A stretch of 39,522 nt of DNA from Bacteroidota bacterium (GCA_017860345.1 JAFNAV010000021.1:1-39522); one strand, 5' to 3'; shown: positions 1-9,044, counted from the stretch's first letter. The notes: generated by a model from the letters alone, not told the origin. A program made the numbers and translations.

Positions 1-12
1 CGCCCGAATTGT

Positions 13-582
13 ATGGAAATGAATATTGCTAAGATTTTTGCCCGTTCGTGGGGATTAATGATGACTACAACCCCAACCTGGGAAGGTATTGCCGGGGAAA
101 AAACCAGAACTAACGAATCGTTCCGGAGTTTCGTTGCACCGTGGGTTATATTTTGTTCGATTGTATCGTTGGTATTTGGCGTAATTTATGCTGATAGTAA
201 AGTGTTGGAAACCGGTTTTCTGCATGCTGTTATCACATCGGTTTCGTTATTTGCTGCCTTTTTCCTGACTAAGGCTTTTTCTTTTTCATTTTTTGCAGCC
301 AATATATCCAAAGTAGTTCCCAGACAGGATATCGAAAAACTTCTGGCATATTCATTCACAGTGGTATTTGTTATCAAAGTAATTACGGATATTATTCCAA
401 GTTTGTTTTTTCTGAAAATACTGAACGTGTACACGGCCTATATTGTTTGGGAAGGATGTAATACTGTACTTGTGCTCGATGAAGACAATAGAGGAAAAAT
501 GATGATTATGATGAGCTCCTGTATTGTTTTTTTACCGGGTCTTATCAGTAAAATTATCCGGTTGATGTTGCCGGCGTTTTAG
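13..582 (+). CDS. YIP1-family integral membrane protein
   Basis: A protein of about 189 residues with no catalytic motif. Hydrophobic segments lie at roughly residues 42-60, 70-92, 108-130 and 165-187, so it is a small polytopic inner-membrane protein. The N-terminus (WxGIAxE, then a short loop before the first membrane segment) and the overall pattern resemble the YIP1/DUF1282 family, whose bacterial role is unknown. ATG at 13 is used, with another at 19. The frame is open to the window edge, so a start further upstream cannot be excluded. The stop lies 20 bases before smpB on the same strand, which suggests cotranscription. The family assignment rests on general pattern, not on a diagnostic motif. 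Confidence 0.6.
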   Translation: MEMNIAKIFARSWGLMMTTTPTWEGIAGEKTRTNESFRSFVAPWVIFCSIVSLVFGVIYADSKVLETGFLHAVITSVSLFAAFFLTKAFSFSFFAANISKVVPRQDIEKLLAYSFTVVFVIKVITDIIPSLFFLKILNVYTAYIVWEGCNTVLVLDEDNRGKMMIMMSSCIVFLPGLISKIIRLMLPAF

Positions 583-602
583 AACCCTGATTTTTTAAAG
601 TT

Positions 603-1058
603 ATGTTTGCAAAATCCAATATTCTGATTAGAAATAAGCGGGCTACTTTCGATTACGAAATAGTGGAGCGCTACGTGGCTGGTATTCAGCTTTTCGGAAC
701 CGAGATAAAATCTATCCGCGATGGAAAAGCTGCCCTTACCGACACGTATTGTACGTTTTTTGGCGATGAGCTTTGGGTGAAAAATATGCACATAGCCACT
801 TATTTTTTTGGCACTTATAATAACCACGAGGTTCGTCGCGACCGCAAGCTGCTTCTTACCAAGCGTGAGCTTCGTAAGCTGCAACGTGCTACACGCGAAA
901 CCGGTTTTACCATCATACCTACAAAATTATTTGTAAATGATAAAGGGCTTGCAAAACTTGAAGTCGGACTGGCCAGAGGTAAGAAAACTTACGACAAACG
1001 GCAAACACTCAAGGAAAAAGAAGATAAGCGCAGCATGGATAGAGCCATGAAAAGATAA
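603..1058 (+). CDS. smpB: SsrA-binding protein SmpB
   Basis: SmpB binds tmRNA (SsrA) and delivers it to stalled ribosomes for trans-translation. The 151-residue length is normal. Family hallmarks are present: the N-terminal [10 protein letters not shown] strand, the [14 protein letters not shown] block near residues 32-46 that forms the tmRNA-binding face, [11 protein letters not shown] near 75-85, and the basic C-terminal tail [15 protein letters not shown] that reaches into the ribosomal A site. The ATG at 603 follows an A-rich stretch without a Shine-Dalgarno sequence, as is usual in Bacteroidota. It is convergent with the thioesterase gene; the 119 bases between them hold only a weak A/T hairpin near 1117-1132. 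The tmRNA gene itself is not in the window. Confidence 0.97.
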   Translation: MFAKSNILIRNKRATFDYEIVERYVAGIQLFGTEIKSIRDGKAALTDTYCTFFGDELWVKNMHIATYFFGTYNNHEVRRDRKLLLTKRELRKLQRATRETGFTIIPTKLFVNDKGLAKLEVGLARGKKTYDKRQTLKEKEDKRSMDRAMKR

Positions 1059-1177
1059 ATGCGAATTTGCTCACGAGGCATGTGGATTGATGTAATACCC
1101 CAAATTTTTACTCATAAAAACCTGCGTTTTTTTGCGAAAATTTTACATGCTGAAAACACTCCGTTACAGTCAGATAT

Positions 1178-1537
1178 TTATAGTTTCGACATAAATTTTT
1201 CTATATCAATCACAAATCTTTCGTGAGTTCCTTCCCCAATCAGATTACCTTTGCTATCGGTTGCCGTCAGGGCGAATACATAGCGTCGTCCTTCGTTTTC
1301 AATAAGAGTGGCCGTGCAGGTAATTTGTTCGCCTACAGCGCTTGCTTTCAGGTGTTTTACACTTATGGCAGTTCCTACGCTCGATTTACCTTCCGGGGTA
1401 CTAATTAGTTTCATGGCAGTATTTTCCATAAATGCCACAAGGGCAGGAGTGGAGAATACAGGGAGCAGACCCGACCCTAAGTTTTCAGCAGTCTGATTTT
1501 CGTCTACGGTTATTGTTTGTGTAAGTTGTTGTTCCAT
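1178..1537 (-). CDS. FlK-like hotdog-fold thioesterase
   Basis: A 119-residue single hotdog domain, probably hydrolysing a small acyl-CoA. It matches the fluoroacetyl-CoA thioesterase (FlK) subfamily. LPVFSTPALVAFMENTA puts Thr30 and Glu38 eight residues apart, and KHLKAS supplies His62, equivalent in spacing to the Thr42/Glu50/His76 triad of FlK. The substrate cannot be inferred; fluoroacetyl-CoA itself is unlikely in this setting, and family members often act as housekeeping acyl-CoA hydrolases. The gene starts 22 bases after the stop of the upstream symporter on the same strand, so the two are probably cotranscribed. Confidence 0.85.
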   Translation of the reverse strand: MEQQLTQTITVDENQTAENLGSGLLPVFSTPALVAFMENTAMKLISTPEGKSSVGTAISVKHLKASAVGEQITCTATLIENEGRRYVFALTATDSKGNLIGEGTHERFVIDIEKFMSKL

Positions 1538-1559
1538 TGTTTTTTATGATTTTTGCGTG

Positions 1560-3119
1560 CTAAGCTTTATTTTTCATCAACTTTCTTTCTGTTTTCAGCC
1601 ATTTCATATATTCTTTCAGTTCCGTTCTCACTTCGGGAGCTAATATAAGCAACCCGATAATGTTTGGTACCGCCATGGATAATATAAGCATATCCGAAAA
1701 GTCAACAAGCGCACTTAAACTTAATACCGAACCTATAGCAGTAACTATCAAAAAGATAATTTGATAAAACCGTGTTGCATAAATTCTTTTGCCAAAAGTT
1801 TTTTCGCAGGTATCACCCAATAGATAATCAAAACTGGTGGCTCCATAGTACGACCATGAAATAATAGTGGTGTAAGCAAAAAGTATGATTGTGGGTAAAA
1901 GTAAATACGGAAACCAGCTTGAAACCGTAGAGAAAGCAGCCGAAGTGAGATCAGCTCCATTCAGGTTTTGCGGATTATCGTACAGACCTGTTACAATAAT
2001 AACCAAAGCCGTCATGGTGCAGATAACCACCGTGTCGATAAACGGTTCGAGCAGTGCTACGATGCCCTCGGTAACGGGCTTTTGCGTTTTTACGGTAGAG
2101 TGTGCTATAGCTGCCGAACCAATGCCGGCTTCGTTAGAAAAGGCGGCACGGCGGAAGCCGATAATCATTACCCCGATAAAGCCTCCTTTAGCAGCGTCGG
2201 CATTAAAGGCTCCGTTGAGAATGGTCAGAAAAGCATCGTCTATATGGCGGTAATTAATGCCAATTACCACCAGGCAGGAGGTAATATAAAGAATAGCCAT
2301 GATAGGGAAAAGTTTGTCATTGACCTTTGCAATTCCCTTTATTCCGCCAATAATAACCACTCCTACGAGTATTGCAATGGCTATACCAATCCATATTTGA
2401 TAGCCTTCCAACTGAGGGAAGGTGATTACGGTTTGAGCCACTACTTGATTGCTCTGAAACATATTGCCAATACCAAAAGCTCCAATAGCGGCAAAAATGG
2501 CAAACATGACCGACAGGGTTTTGCCCAGTTTACTCCAACCACGCTTGGCCAGTCCTTCTTTCAGGTAATACATAGGACCTCCCGAAACTGTGTTGTCAGG
2601 ATTTATCTTTCTGTATTTTACTCCTAATGTACATTCGGTAAATTTGGTTGACATACCCAGCAGACCGGCTACAATAAGCCAGAAAGTAGCACCCGGGCCG
2701 CCAAGCGAAATGGCTACAGCAACTCCGGCAATATTTCCCAATCCTACAGTAGATGCTGTAGCTGTAGCAATAGCCTGAAAATGGGATATTTCGCCATCAT
2801 GTCCTTCTTTGTCGAATTTACCCATAACCAGTTCGATGGCATGCCGGAAACCTCTGAGGTTAATAAAACGAAAGTAAATGGTAAAAAACAAAGCCCCAAA
2901 AACGAGCCAGATAATGATAAAAGGTATTTTAATACCAGCATCAATTCCAAGTGCAGCTACCGGATCCCAAAACAGAACAGCATCCAAAAACTTCACAATA
3001 GGGCTGAAGAAATTGTTTACACTATCGCTGAACGAGCCGCTGGTTTGGCTCTGCGCACTTAATGTTGTAAGCGGCAAAAGACCTGAAATGCAAAAAGCAA
3101 GTGTTTTTCTCATTATCAT
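1560..3119 (-). CDS. Sodium:alanine/glycine symporter, AGCS family
   Basis: A 519-residue inner-membrane transporter that couples uptake of a small neutral amino acid (alanine or glycine in characterised members) to Na+ or H+. Family signatures are clear: FQAIATATASTVGLGNIAGV with GGPGATFW near residues 112-147, KYRKINPDNTVSGGPMYYL near 169-187, RRAAFSNEAGIGSAAIAHS near 325-343, and about eleven membrane segments. Unusually for this family, but as in many Bacteroidota members, a signal-peptide-like N-terminus (residues 1-24) precedes the core, followed by a Ser/Thr-rich stretch. The start may be Met1 or Met3. It has its own promoter, lies just after the nrdJ terminator, and leads into the thioesterase gene. 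Confidence 0.93.
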   Translation of the reverse strand: MIMRKTLAFCISGLLPLTTLSAQSQTSGSFSDSVNNFFSPIVKFLDAVLFWDPVAALGIDAGIKIPFIIIWLVFGALFFTIYFRFINLRGFRHAIELVMGKFDKEGHDGEISHFQAIATATASTVGLGNIAGVAVAISLGGPGATFWLIVAGLLGMSTKFTECTLGVKYRKINPDNTVSGGPMYYLKEGLAKRGWSKLGKTLSVMFAIFAAIGAFGIGNMFQSNQVVAQTVITFPQLEGYQIWIGIAIAILVGVVIIGGIKGIAKVNDKLFPIMAILYITSCLVVIGINYRHIDDAFLTILNGAFNADAAKGGFIGVMIIGFRRAAFSNEAGIGSAAIAHSTVKTQKPVTEGIVALLEPFIDTVVICTMTALVIIVTGLYDNPQNLNGADLTSAAFSTVSSWFPYLLLPTIILFAYTTIISWSYYGATSFDYLLGDTCEKTFGKRIYATRFYQIIFLIVTAIGSVLSLSALVDFSDMLILSMAVPNIIGLLILAPEVRTELKEYMKWLKTERKLMKNKA

Positions 3120-3132
3120 ATCGTTTTATTTG

Positions 3133-3140
3133 CAAATATA
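3133..3140 (-). promoter_or_regulatory. Predicted promoter -7 element of the symporter gene
   Basis: On the minus strand this reads TATATTTG, a full match to the Bacteroidota -7 consensus TAnnTTTG. It lies 13 bases before the ATG, which implies a very short leader. A -33 TTG at the usual 19-21 base distance is not evident. Confidence 0.5.
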
Positions 3141-3173
3141 CAAATTATTATACAAGGAGAAATTCTAAAAACA

Positions 3174-3201
3174 AAAAACGGATACTTTTGTATCCGTTTT
3201 T
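3174..3201 (-). terminator. Intrinsic terminator after nrdJ
   Basis: CGGATAC (3179-3185) pairs with GTATCCG (3190-3196) across a 4-base loop, and flanking A and T runs extend the stem to 12 pairs. Read on the minus strand the stem is followed by a U-rich tract. It lies about 20 bases past the nrdJ stop and separates it from the symporter gene. Confidence 0.85.
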
Positions 3202-3221
3202 CAGCTGTATTATATGATAAA

Positions 3222-5771
3222 TTAGCCGCATTTGGAGTATCCACAGCTTTTGCATGTAAGGCAACCCTCTTGGTATACAAGAGATTTTTGCCCGCAACTT
3301 GGACATGTTTGCTCCGAAATTTGAGTTCCGTCAGGTATGTATTTTTTTAGCGCGCGTTCAACACCCACTTTCCATGTGTTGATCGACTCATTGTCCAGTT
3401 GCAGACCTGAAACCAGTTTTACTACCTGATCAATAGGCATTCCGTAGCGCAATACTCCTGATATAAGTTTGGCATAATTCCAGAACTCTTTATCGAATTT
3501 GTGAGATAGACCTTCGACAGTGGTTTTGAAACCACGTTTGTTCATAAACTGGAAGTCGTAGCGCTTATTCCCGTTTTCATCCAGTGTTTTAATGATTTTG
3601 CCTTCAGTAACAGTTTTGGGTAGCAGTATACCTTCTTCGTCATCGGCCAGTCCGGTGAAAATTTCGTAGGGTCTGTCATCTTTCAATCCCACAAAAGCAA
3701 TCCATTTATCTTTGGAGTTCTGAAAACGCACCACATCACATGCCAGTTCTTTCGGGCGGATAAACCGTTCTTCGTCATATGGGAAACAAACTGTTTTCTC
3801 GTCTTTCTTCTCGTCTTTCTTATCCTGTGCAGCTATTAATACTCCCGAACGTGAACCGTCGCGATACACCGTAACTCCCTTACAGCCACTCTTCCAGGCT
3901 TCTTCGTAAAGTTTGCCTACCAGCTCTTCGGTAGCATCCGAAGGCAGGTTAATGGTTACGCTGATGGAGTGGTCTACCCATTTCTGAATGCGTCCCTGCA
4001 TTTGCACTTTTTTAAGCCAGTCTACGTCATTTGCAGTAGCTTTGTAATAAGGCGATTTGGCAACCAAATCATCAATTTCTTCTTTGGAGTAATGTTTGGT
4101 TGTAGAGAACCCGTTGGCCTCCATCCAGGTTACAAATTTATGGTGAAATACCACGTATTCTTCCCACGAATCTCCGTTTTCATCAACGAAATCTACGCGA
4201 ACATTTTTGTCGTTGGGGTTTACTTTGCGTCGACGTGTATATACAGGCATAAACACAGGCTCAATTCCCGAGGTAGTTTGAGTCATAATGCTGGTTGTAC
4301 CGGTAGGAGCAATGGTCAGACAAGCAATATTGCGTCGTCCGTATTTCACCATTTCTTCGTACAATGCCGGGTCGGCTTCGCGCAAACGCGTAATAAATGG
4401 ATTGTTTATTTCCCGTTGAGCATCGTATACGGTAAAAGCCCCGCGCTCTTTAGCCATAAGTACCGATGAGCGGTATGCGGCCAAAGCCACAGATTTATGA
4501 ACCTTTTCGGAAAAATCAGTAGCATCATCGGTGCCATACCGATAGCCAAGCGCCGCCAACATATCACCCTCGCCCGTAGTACCTACTCCGGTTCTGCGTC
4601 CCTGCGATGTTTTTAGTTTTATCTTTTCCCAAAGCTGATACTCAGTTAGTTTGATGTCATTATCTTCGGGGTCTGAATCAATCTTTTCGATGATTTTCTC
4701 AATCTTTTCCATTTCCAGATCGATAATATCGTCCATGATGCGCTGAGCCAATTCCACATGTTTGGCAAATAACTCAAAATCGAAATAGGCATCCTTCGTA
4801 AACGGGTTGACCACATAAGAGTAGAGGTTAATAGCCAAAAGCCGACAACTATCGTAGGGGCAAAGCGGAATTTCGCCGCAAGGATTAGTCGATACCGTTT
4901 TGTATCCAAGGTCGGCGTAACAGTCCGGTACCGACTCCCGAATAATAGTATCCCAGAACAAAATTCCGGGTTCGGCCGATTGCCATGCGTTATGTACTAT
5001 TTTTTTCCAGATGGCATTGGCATCTACATCTTTTTGAAACCATGGATTTTCCGAATTGATCGGGTATTGCTGGCGATAAGGCGTACCCTGAAGCGCAGCT
5101 TGCATAAAATCGTCGTGAATTTTTACAGAAACATTAGCTCCTGTAACTTTTCCCGATTCCATCTTAGCGTCAATAAAAGACTCAGAGTCAGGATGCTTGA
5201 TGGAAACGGAGAGCATAAGAGCTCCACGACGCCCATCCTGAGCAACTTCTCTCGTTGAATTCGAGTATCTTTCCATAAATGGAACAATACCTGTAGACGT
5301 CAGCGCCGAATTTTTTACCGGTGAGCCTTTGGGTCGGATGTGCGAAAGGTCGTGTCCAACCCCTCCGCGACGCTTCATAAGCTGAACCTGTTCTTCGTCA
5401 ATTTTAATAATTGCACCATAAGAATCAGAGTCGCCATCAAATCCAATAACAAAGCAGTTTGACAAAGAAGCTACCTGAAAGTTATTGCCAATACCGGTCA
5501 TAGGGCTTCCCTGAGGAACTATATATTTAAAGTTACGGAATAATTCAAAAAGTTCATCTTCGCTGAGAGGATTTGGGTATTTGTTCTCTATTCTGGCAAT
5601 TTCTTTAGCCAGCCTGCGGTGCATATCGTCCGGAGTGAGCTCATATGTGTTTCCAAACGAGTCTTTAAGAGCATATTTTGTTGTCCACACTTTTGTGGCT
5701 AAATCATCGCCTTTGAAGAATTCAAAGGATGCTTCACGTATTTCTTCTTGAGAATAAACTTTTGTTTCCAC
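3222..5771 (-). CDS. nrdJ: Adenosylcobalamin-dependent (class II) ribonucleotide reductase
   Basis: Reduces ribonucleotides to deoxyribonucleotides using adenosylcobalamin, independently of oxygen. The 849 residues follow the NrdJ plan. SLSNCF supplies the first redox Cys (about 106), NPCGEIPL (296-303) supplies the catalytic Asn, thiyl-radical Cys298 and Glu300, GRRTGVGTTGEGD marks the barrel, and APTGTTSIMTQTTSGIEP is the phosphate-binding segment. There is no N-terminal ATP cone. The C-terminal tail carries CPSCG and CKSCG plus a terminal SKCG, the zinc-ribbon and swinging-cysteine tail typical of the long NrdJ form. It is transcribed alone and ends at a strong terminator. No cobalamin riboswitch is visible in the 286 bases upstream. 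Confidence 0.96.
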   Translation of the reverse strand: METKVYSQEEIREASFEFFKGDDLATKVWTTKYALKDSFGNTYELTPDDMHRRLAKEIARIENKYPNPLSEDELFELFRNFKYIVPQGSPMTGIGNNFQVASLSNCFVIGFDGDSDSYGAIIKIDEEQVQLMKRRGGVGHDLSHIRPKGSPVKNSALTSTGIVPFMERYSNSTREVAQDGRRGALMLSVSIKHPDSESFIDAKMESGKVTGANVSVKIHDDFMQAALQGTPYRQQYPINSENPWFQKDVDANAIWKKIVHNAWQSAEPGILFWDTIIRESVPDCYADLGYKTVSTNPCGEIPLCPYDSCRLLAINLYSYVVNPFTKDAYFDFELFAKHVELAQRIMDDIIDLEMEKIEKIIEKIDSDPEDNDIKLTEYQLWEKIKLKTSQGRRTGVGTTGEGDMLAALGYRYGTDDATDFSEKVHKSVALAAYRSSVLMAKERGAFTVYDAQREINNPFITRLREADPALYEEMVKYGRRNIACLTIAPTGTTSIMTQTTSGIEPVFMPVYTRRRKVNPNDKNVRVDFVDENGDSWEEYVVFHHKFVTWMEANGFSTTKHYSKEEIDDLVAKSPYYKATANDVDWLKKVQMQGRIQKWVDHSISVTINLPSDATEELVGKLYEEAWKSGCKGVTVYRDGSRSGVLIAAQDKKDEKKDEKTVCFPYDEERFIRPKELACDVVRFQNSKDKWIAFVGLKDDRPYEIFTGLADDEEGILLPKTVTEGKIIKTLDENGNKRYDFQFMNKRGFKTTVEGLSHKFDKEFWNYAKLISGVLRYGMPIDQVVKLVSGLQLDNESINTWKVGVERALKKYIPDGTQISEQTCPSCGQKSLVYQEGCLTCKSCGYSKCG

Positions 5772-6058
5772 GATACAGATAATCTTAAAATGAATTGAAT
5801 AAACGTTTTAGGAATAAATAATGTCCGATGAATTCGGACTACAATGTTATATAATTTTTCTTACTTATACAATTATTAAATCAATAATTTTTCAAATAAA
5901 AAATTCAAAGTTTCCAAAAAAAATACATAACTATCAGTATATTAAATTTTTAATTTTAAAAATTGACAAGAAAGTTTTCCAAAAAATATTTTTATAATAT
6001 TTATTGGTAAAAAAATACAAAAATCTGACATTTTTTTGTATGTATGAAAAAATGTAAA
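5772..6058 (-). promoter_or_regulatory. AT-rich nrdJ leader region with a small hairpin
   Basis: A 287-base, strongly AT-rich gap between recF and nrdJ. At 5823-5839 a perfect 6-bp inverted repeat, GTCCGA and TCGGAC with a 5-base loop, sits about 52 bases before the nrdJ ATG. It stands out because the rest of the gap is almost pure A/T. Two similar GGAAA(A)CTTT motifs occur near 5910-5920 and 5971-5981. No TAnnTTTG promoter, NrdR-like box or B12 box was recognised. Confidence 0.35.
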
Positions 6059-7162
6059 TTAAATGGCTGTTAATTGAAGGAAATTTCCATTTGAAACAGA
6101 AAAAATACGGGCTTCGTTACCTAAGTGAGATAACATTTTGTCTAAATGTTCCCGATTGGTGTCTGTAATAAATATCTGGCCAAACATTTCACCGGATACG
6201 AGTTGAATTATTTTTTTTACCCGGTTTGAATCTAATTTATCAAAAATGTCATCGAGCAAAAGTATTGGTGAAAAATTATGTGCACGTTTGAGAAAATCGA
6301 ACTGCGCAAGCTTGAGCGAAATGAGATAGGTCTTGTTTTGCCCCTGAGAACCAACACGTTTGATAGGATAGGTGCCAAGCAGCATTTCGAGCTCGTCTTT
6401 ATGAATGCCTTGAGTGGAGTAGCCCAGTATTCTGTCGCGTTCGCGGGTGTTTTTCATGCTTTGCGCTATATCCCGGTTGTCGTACTGCGACTGGTAGCTA
6501 AGGCTTATAACCTCGTTTCCACCGGATATTTCTTCGTATATATTCTGAAAAACAGGAGTAAACTCATTGATAAACAGCTTTCTTTTCTCGTAAATATAGG
6601 TGCCATAAATAAGCATTTGTTCTTCCCATATTTCATAGAGCGACACATCAGGTTCTTGTTCAAGTTTCAGTAGTGCATTGCGCTGTTTCAGCGCATTGTT
6701 GTACTGAAGCAGGTGCTGAAGGTAAGTATTGTCGTATTGCGAAATTACTCCATCAACAAATTTACGGCGCTCCTCACTACCTTCCGAAATGAGTGCAGAA
6801 TCATCGGGAGATACCAAAACCAGAGGGATAAGGCCTATATGGTCCGATAAGCGGTCATACTCTTTTTTATTGCGTTTAAACTGTTTTTTTTGCCTTTTCT
6901 TCATGCCGCAATAAATATCTTCGTCCTTATCGCCTAAAGAATATTTACCCTGTACCATAAAAAAATCGGCATCGTGTAAAATGTTTTGTGTATCGATAGG
7001 GTTGGAGTGGCTTTTGCAGAATGATAGATAGTAAATGGCATCGAGCAGATTGGTTTTCCCCATGCCGTTGTCGCCTATAAAACAATTAATTTTAGGCGAA
7101 AAACTGAGTTCGGCTTCACCTATGTTTTTGTAATTAATTATTGAAATTGAATTTAGGCGCAT
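6059..7162 (-). CDS. recF: DNA replication and repair protein RecF
   Basis: RecF is an SMC-like ATPase that helps load RecA at single-strand gaps with RecO and RecR. The 367-residue protein has the Walker A motif GDNGMGKT (30-37) after an N-terminal INYKNIGEAEL strand, the signature motif VGSQGQNKTYLISLKLAQ, and the Walker B/D-loop ILLLDDIFDKLD. These are in the right order and the length is normal. It is divergent from the yeiH-like gene, with about 130 bases of shared promoter region. The common dnaA-dnaN-recF neighbourhood is absent here, as in many Bacteroidota. Confidence 0.96.
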   Translation of the reverse strand: MRLNSISIINYKNIGEAELSFSPKINCFIGDNGMGKTNLLDAIYYLSFCKSHSNPIDTQNILHDADFFMVQGKYSLGDKDEDIYCGMKKRQKKQFKRNKKEYDRLSDHIGLIPLVLVSPDDSALISEGSEERRKFVDGVISQYDNTYLQHLLQYNNALKQRNALLKLEQEPDVSLYEIWEEQMLIYGTYIYEKRKLFINEFTPVFQNIYEEISGGNEVISLSYQSQYDNRDIAQSMKNTRERDRILGYSTQGIHKDELEMLLGTYPIKRVGSQGQNKTYLISLKLAQFDFLKRAHNFSPILLLDDIFDKLDSNRVKKIIQLVSGEMFGQIFITDTNREHLDKMLSHLGNEARIFSVSNGNFLQLTAI

Positions 7163-7185
7163 GAAAACGGGATTTTTTTGTTTTA

Positions 7186-7193
7186 CAAAGATA
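7186..7193 (-). promoter_or_regulatory. Predicted promoter -7 element of recF
   Basis: TATCTTTG on the minus strand, a full match to TAnnTTTG, 23 bases before the recF ATG. No clear -33 element is seen. Confidence 0.5.
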
Positions 7194-7288
7194 GAAAAAT
7201 TATGTATGAATTGAAAACCATATAATCGTTTGTAGTTAAACTAATGCTAAATTCCACATTTTTGTTCGCCGGTAAATTATAATAATTG

Positions 7289-7296
7289 TAACTTTG
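7289..7296 (+). promoter_or_regulatory. Predicted promoter -7 element of the YeiH-family gene
   Basis: TAACTTTG matches TAnnTTTG and lies 24 bases before the ATG at 7321. A TTTG at 7261-7264 could be the -33 element, though the spacing of 24 is a little long. Confidence 0.5.
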
Positions 7297-7320
7297 TGCC
7301 CATCAAAAAAATTTATCGGC

Positions 7321-8259
7321 ATGAAAAGTAATCAGCTTATTTTACTTAGTCGTATTTTATACGTTCTGTTAGCAGTGTTATGTTTATTCTCGTTTGTAAA
7401 ACCTCCGGTTGCGTTGTTCGCAGGCTTGATATTTGCTCTGGTTTTTGGGTCTCCTTTTCCATCTTTTAACAAGAAATTCTCTAAATATTTATTACAGATA
7501 TCTATCGTTGGACTTGGTTTTGGCATGAACTTTCAGGAATCGGTCAAGGCTGGAATGGATGGTATCCTGTTTACCATTTTTTCTGTTGTAACGGTGATGG
7601 TAATGGGAATTTTGGTTGGCAAGTGGCTAAAAACCGGCAAAGTACAGTCGTATCTGATAGCCTCGGGAACGGCCATATGCGGAGGTAGTGCCATAGCAGC
7701 CGTTGGGCCGGTGGCCCGGGCCAACGACAATGAAATGTCGGTATCGCTTGCCACCATTTTTGTGCTTAATGCCATTGCCTTATTTATATTTCCGGTGTTG
7801 GGGCATTGGTTGGATCTTAGTCAGCACCAATTTGGCATGTGGGCAGCTATAGCCATACACGATACCAGCTCAGTGGTAGGAGCAGGAGCTACTTATGGCG
7901 AAGAGGCTTTGAAGGTAGCCACCACCGTGAAACTTACCCGGGCTTTGTGGATTATTCCGCTCACTTTTTACACAGCATTTCATTTCCGGGTTAAAGGCGA
8001 AAAAATAAGCATTCCCTGGTTTATTCTTTTATTTGTAGTAGCTATGCTGGCCAATAGTTACCTGCCGCTTCCAAAACTTATAACCACCGACATTGTAGCA
8101 ATAAGCAGACAATGCCTTACACTCACACTGTTTTTGATTGGCGCAGGTCTCTCGCGAAAAACTTTACAGGCCGTGGGTTTTAAGCCTTTGATACTTGGAG
8201 TTACCTTGTGGTTTTTCATAGCAGTAATAAGTTTAGTTTTTATTTATGCATTTGTTTAA
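7321..8259 (+). CDS. YeiH-family putative sulfate exporter
   Basis: A membrane protein of about 312 residues from the YeiH/YeeZ-type family (Cons_hypoth698, often annotated as putative sulfate exporter). Roughly ten hydrophobic helices are visible, with family-typical segments ISIVGLGFGMNF, SGTAICGGSAIAAVGPV, AIHDTSSVVGAGATYG and KLTRALWIIPLTFY. Biochemical function is poorly established; sulfate or sulfonate-derived anion export is the usual proposal. ATG at 7321 is preferred over an upstream in-frame TTG at 7294, because that codon overlaps the predicted -7 element. The gene end overlaps the following peptidase gene by 14 bases, indicating translational coupling. Confidence 0.88.
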   Translation: MKSNQLILLSRILYVLLAVLCLFSFVKPPVALFAGLIFALVFGSPFPSFNKKFSKYLLQISIVGLGFGMNFQESVKAGMDGILFTIFSVVTVMVMGILVGKWLKTGKVQSYLIASGTAICGGSAIAAVGPVARANDNEMSVSLATIFVLNAIALFIFPVLGHWLDLSQHQFGMWAAIAIHDTSSVVGAGATYGEEALKVATTVKLTRALWIIPLTFYTAFHFRVKGEKISIPWFILLFVVAMLANSYLPLPKLITTDIVAISRQCLTLTLFLIGAGLSRKTLQAVGFKPLILGVTLWFFIAVISLVFIYAFV

Positions 8260-8911
8260 TAAGGCATTTGTGGTGATAGCGCTTTCGGTATGGTTATGCG
8301 CATGTACTGATATGCCCAAAGAAAAGAGATATGTAGCCCCAATGAATCAGAAAACGCAACCATTAAATTCTGATACAGTGATTGTTGACTGTAATTATAC
8401 TTTTGATGAGGCCATAGCTGGAACCAAAGCTCCCGATTCGGTTATTCGTACCCTGAAGCTCATAGAGGTTGAGTATTATTCCACTGACGGAAAAATTCAC
8501 CGTGGGCAGGTACTGACCAATACACATATAGCCGATGAAATAACAGAGATGTTTGATTTTATGCTCCAACAGAAGTTTCCCGTACATCAGGTAATTCCGG
8601 TTGTAAAGTACGATTGGGACGATGATTTATCGATGGAAGCCAATAATAGTTACAGCTTTTGTTATCGAGATATTAGTTATTCAAAACATGCCTATGGTAT
8701 GGCCATTGATATTAACCCATTTTTTAATCCCTTGCGCTGGAAAGATGGCTATACAAACCGCAAAAATAAGCCTCACGGTGCCACATACAACCCTGAAGTG
8801 GCCGGTACATTCTATCCCGGACATCCGGTAGTCAACAAATTTAAAGAAAAAGGATTCAGGTGGGGGCATAGTTTTTCAAGGAGCTATGACGATCATCATT
8901 TTGAGAAGTAA
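8246..8911 (+). CDS. M15-family peptidoglycan peptidase, predicted lipoprotein
   Basis: 221 residues. The N-terminus is a short hydrophobic signal ending in LCACTD, a plausible lipobox with Cys20 as the lipidation site, so the protein is probably membrane-anchored and exported. The C-terminal domain resembles the D-Ala-D-Ala carboxypeptidase / L-Ala-D-Glu endopeptidase M15 family: SKHAYGMAIDIN supplies a zinc-ligand pattern HxxxxxxD, and the end, GFRWGHSFSRSYDDHHFEK, supplies the distal His ligand with the WGxxW-like motif altered to WGHSF. It overlaps the YeiH-family gene by 14 bases. The exact bond cleaved cannot be told. Confidence 0.85.
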   Translation: MHLFNKAFVVIALSVWLCACTDMPKEKRYVAPMNQKTQPLNSDTVIVDCNYTFDEAIAGTKAPDSVIRTLKLIEVEYYSTDGKIHRGQVLTNTHIADEITEMFDFMLQQKFPVHQVIPVVKYDWDDDLSMEANNSYSFCYRDISYSKHAYGMAIDINPFFNPLRWKDGYTNRKNKPHGATYNPEVAGTFYPGHPVVNKFKEKGFRWGHSFSRSYDDHHFEK

Positions 8912-8984
8912 TATCCTTAATTTACTGCATCAAATAAAGTAGTCATAAAAAACCTTAAAAGCTGTAAGTTGTAGTTTTTATTTG

Positions 8985-8992
8985 TAATTTTG
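8985..8992 (+). promoter_or_regulatory. Predicted promoter -7 element of maeB
   Basis: TAATTTTG fits TAnnTTTG and lies 52 bases before the maeB ATG. The -33 element is uncertain; the nearest TTG (8969-8971) is too close. Confidence 0.45.
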
Positions 8993-9044
8993 CAATAAAT
9001 TTACATTAAACAGTACTTATTACTTACAAATCATATTCAATATT

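Noticed and set aside
1059-1177. tmRNA or small RNA next to smpB
   Set aside because: No tRNA-like acceptor domain or tag ORF; only a weak A/T hairpin.
1968-2627. 219-residue open frame opposite the sodium:amino-acid symporter gene
   Set aside because: Lies wholly antisense to a clear transporter gene, with low-complexity, family-free translation; a shadow frame.
3969-4469. 166-residue open frame opposite nrdJ
   Set aside because: Shadow of the nrdJ frame; composition is not protein-like.
5772-6058. Cobalamin riboswitch before nrdJ
   Set aside because: No B12-box-like GC-rich conserved segment is visible; the region is almost pure A/T.
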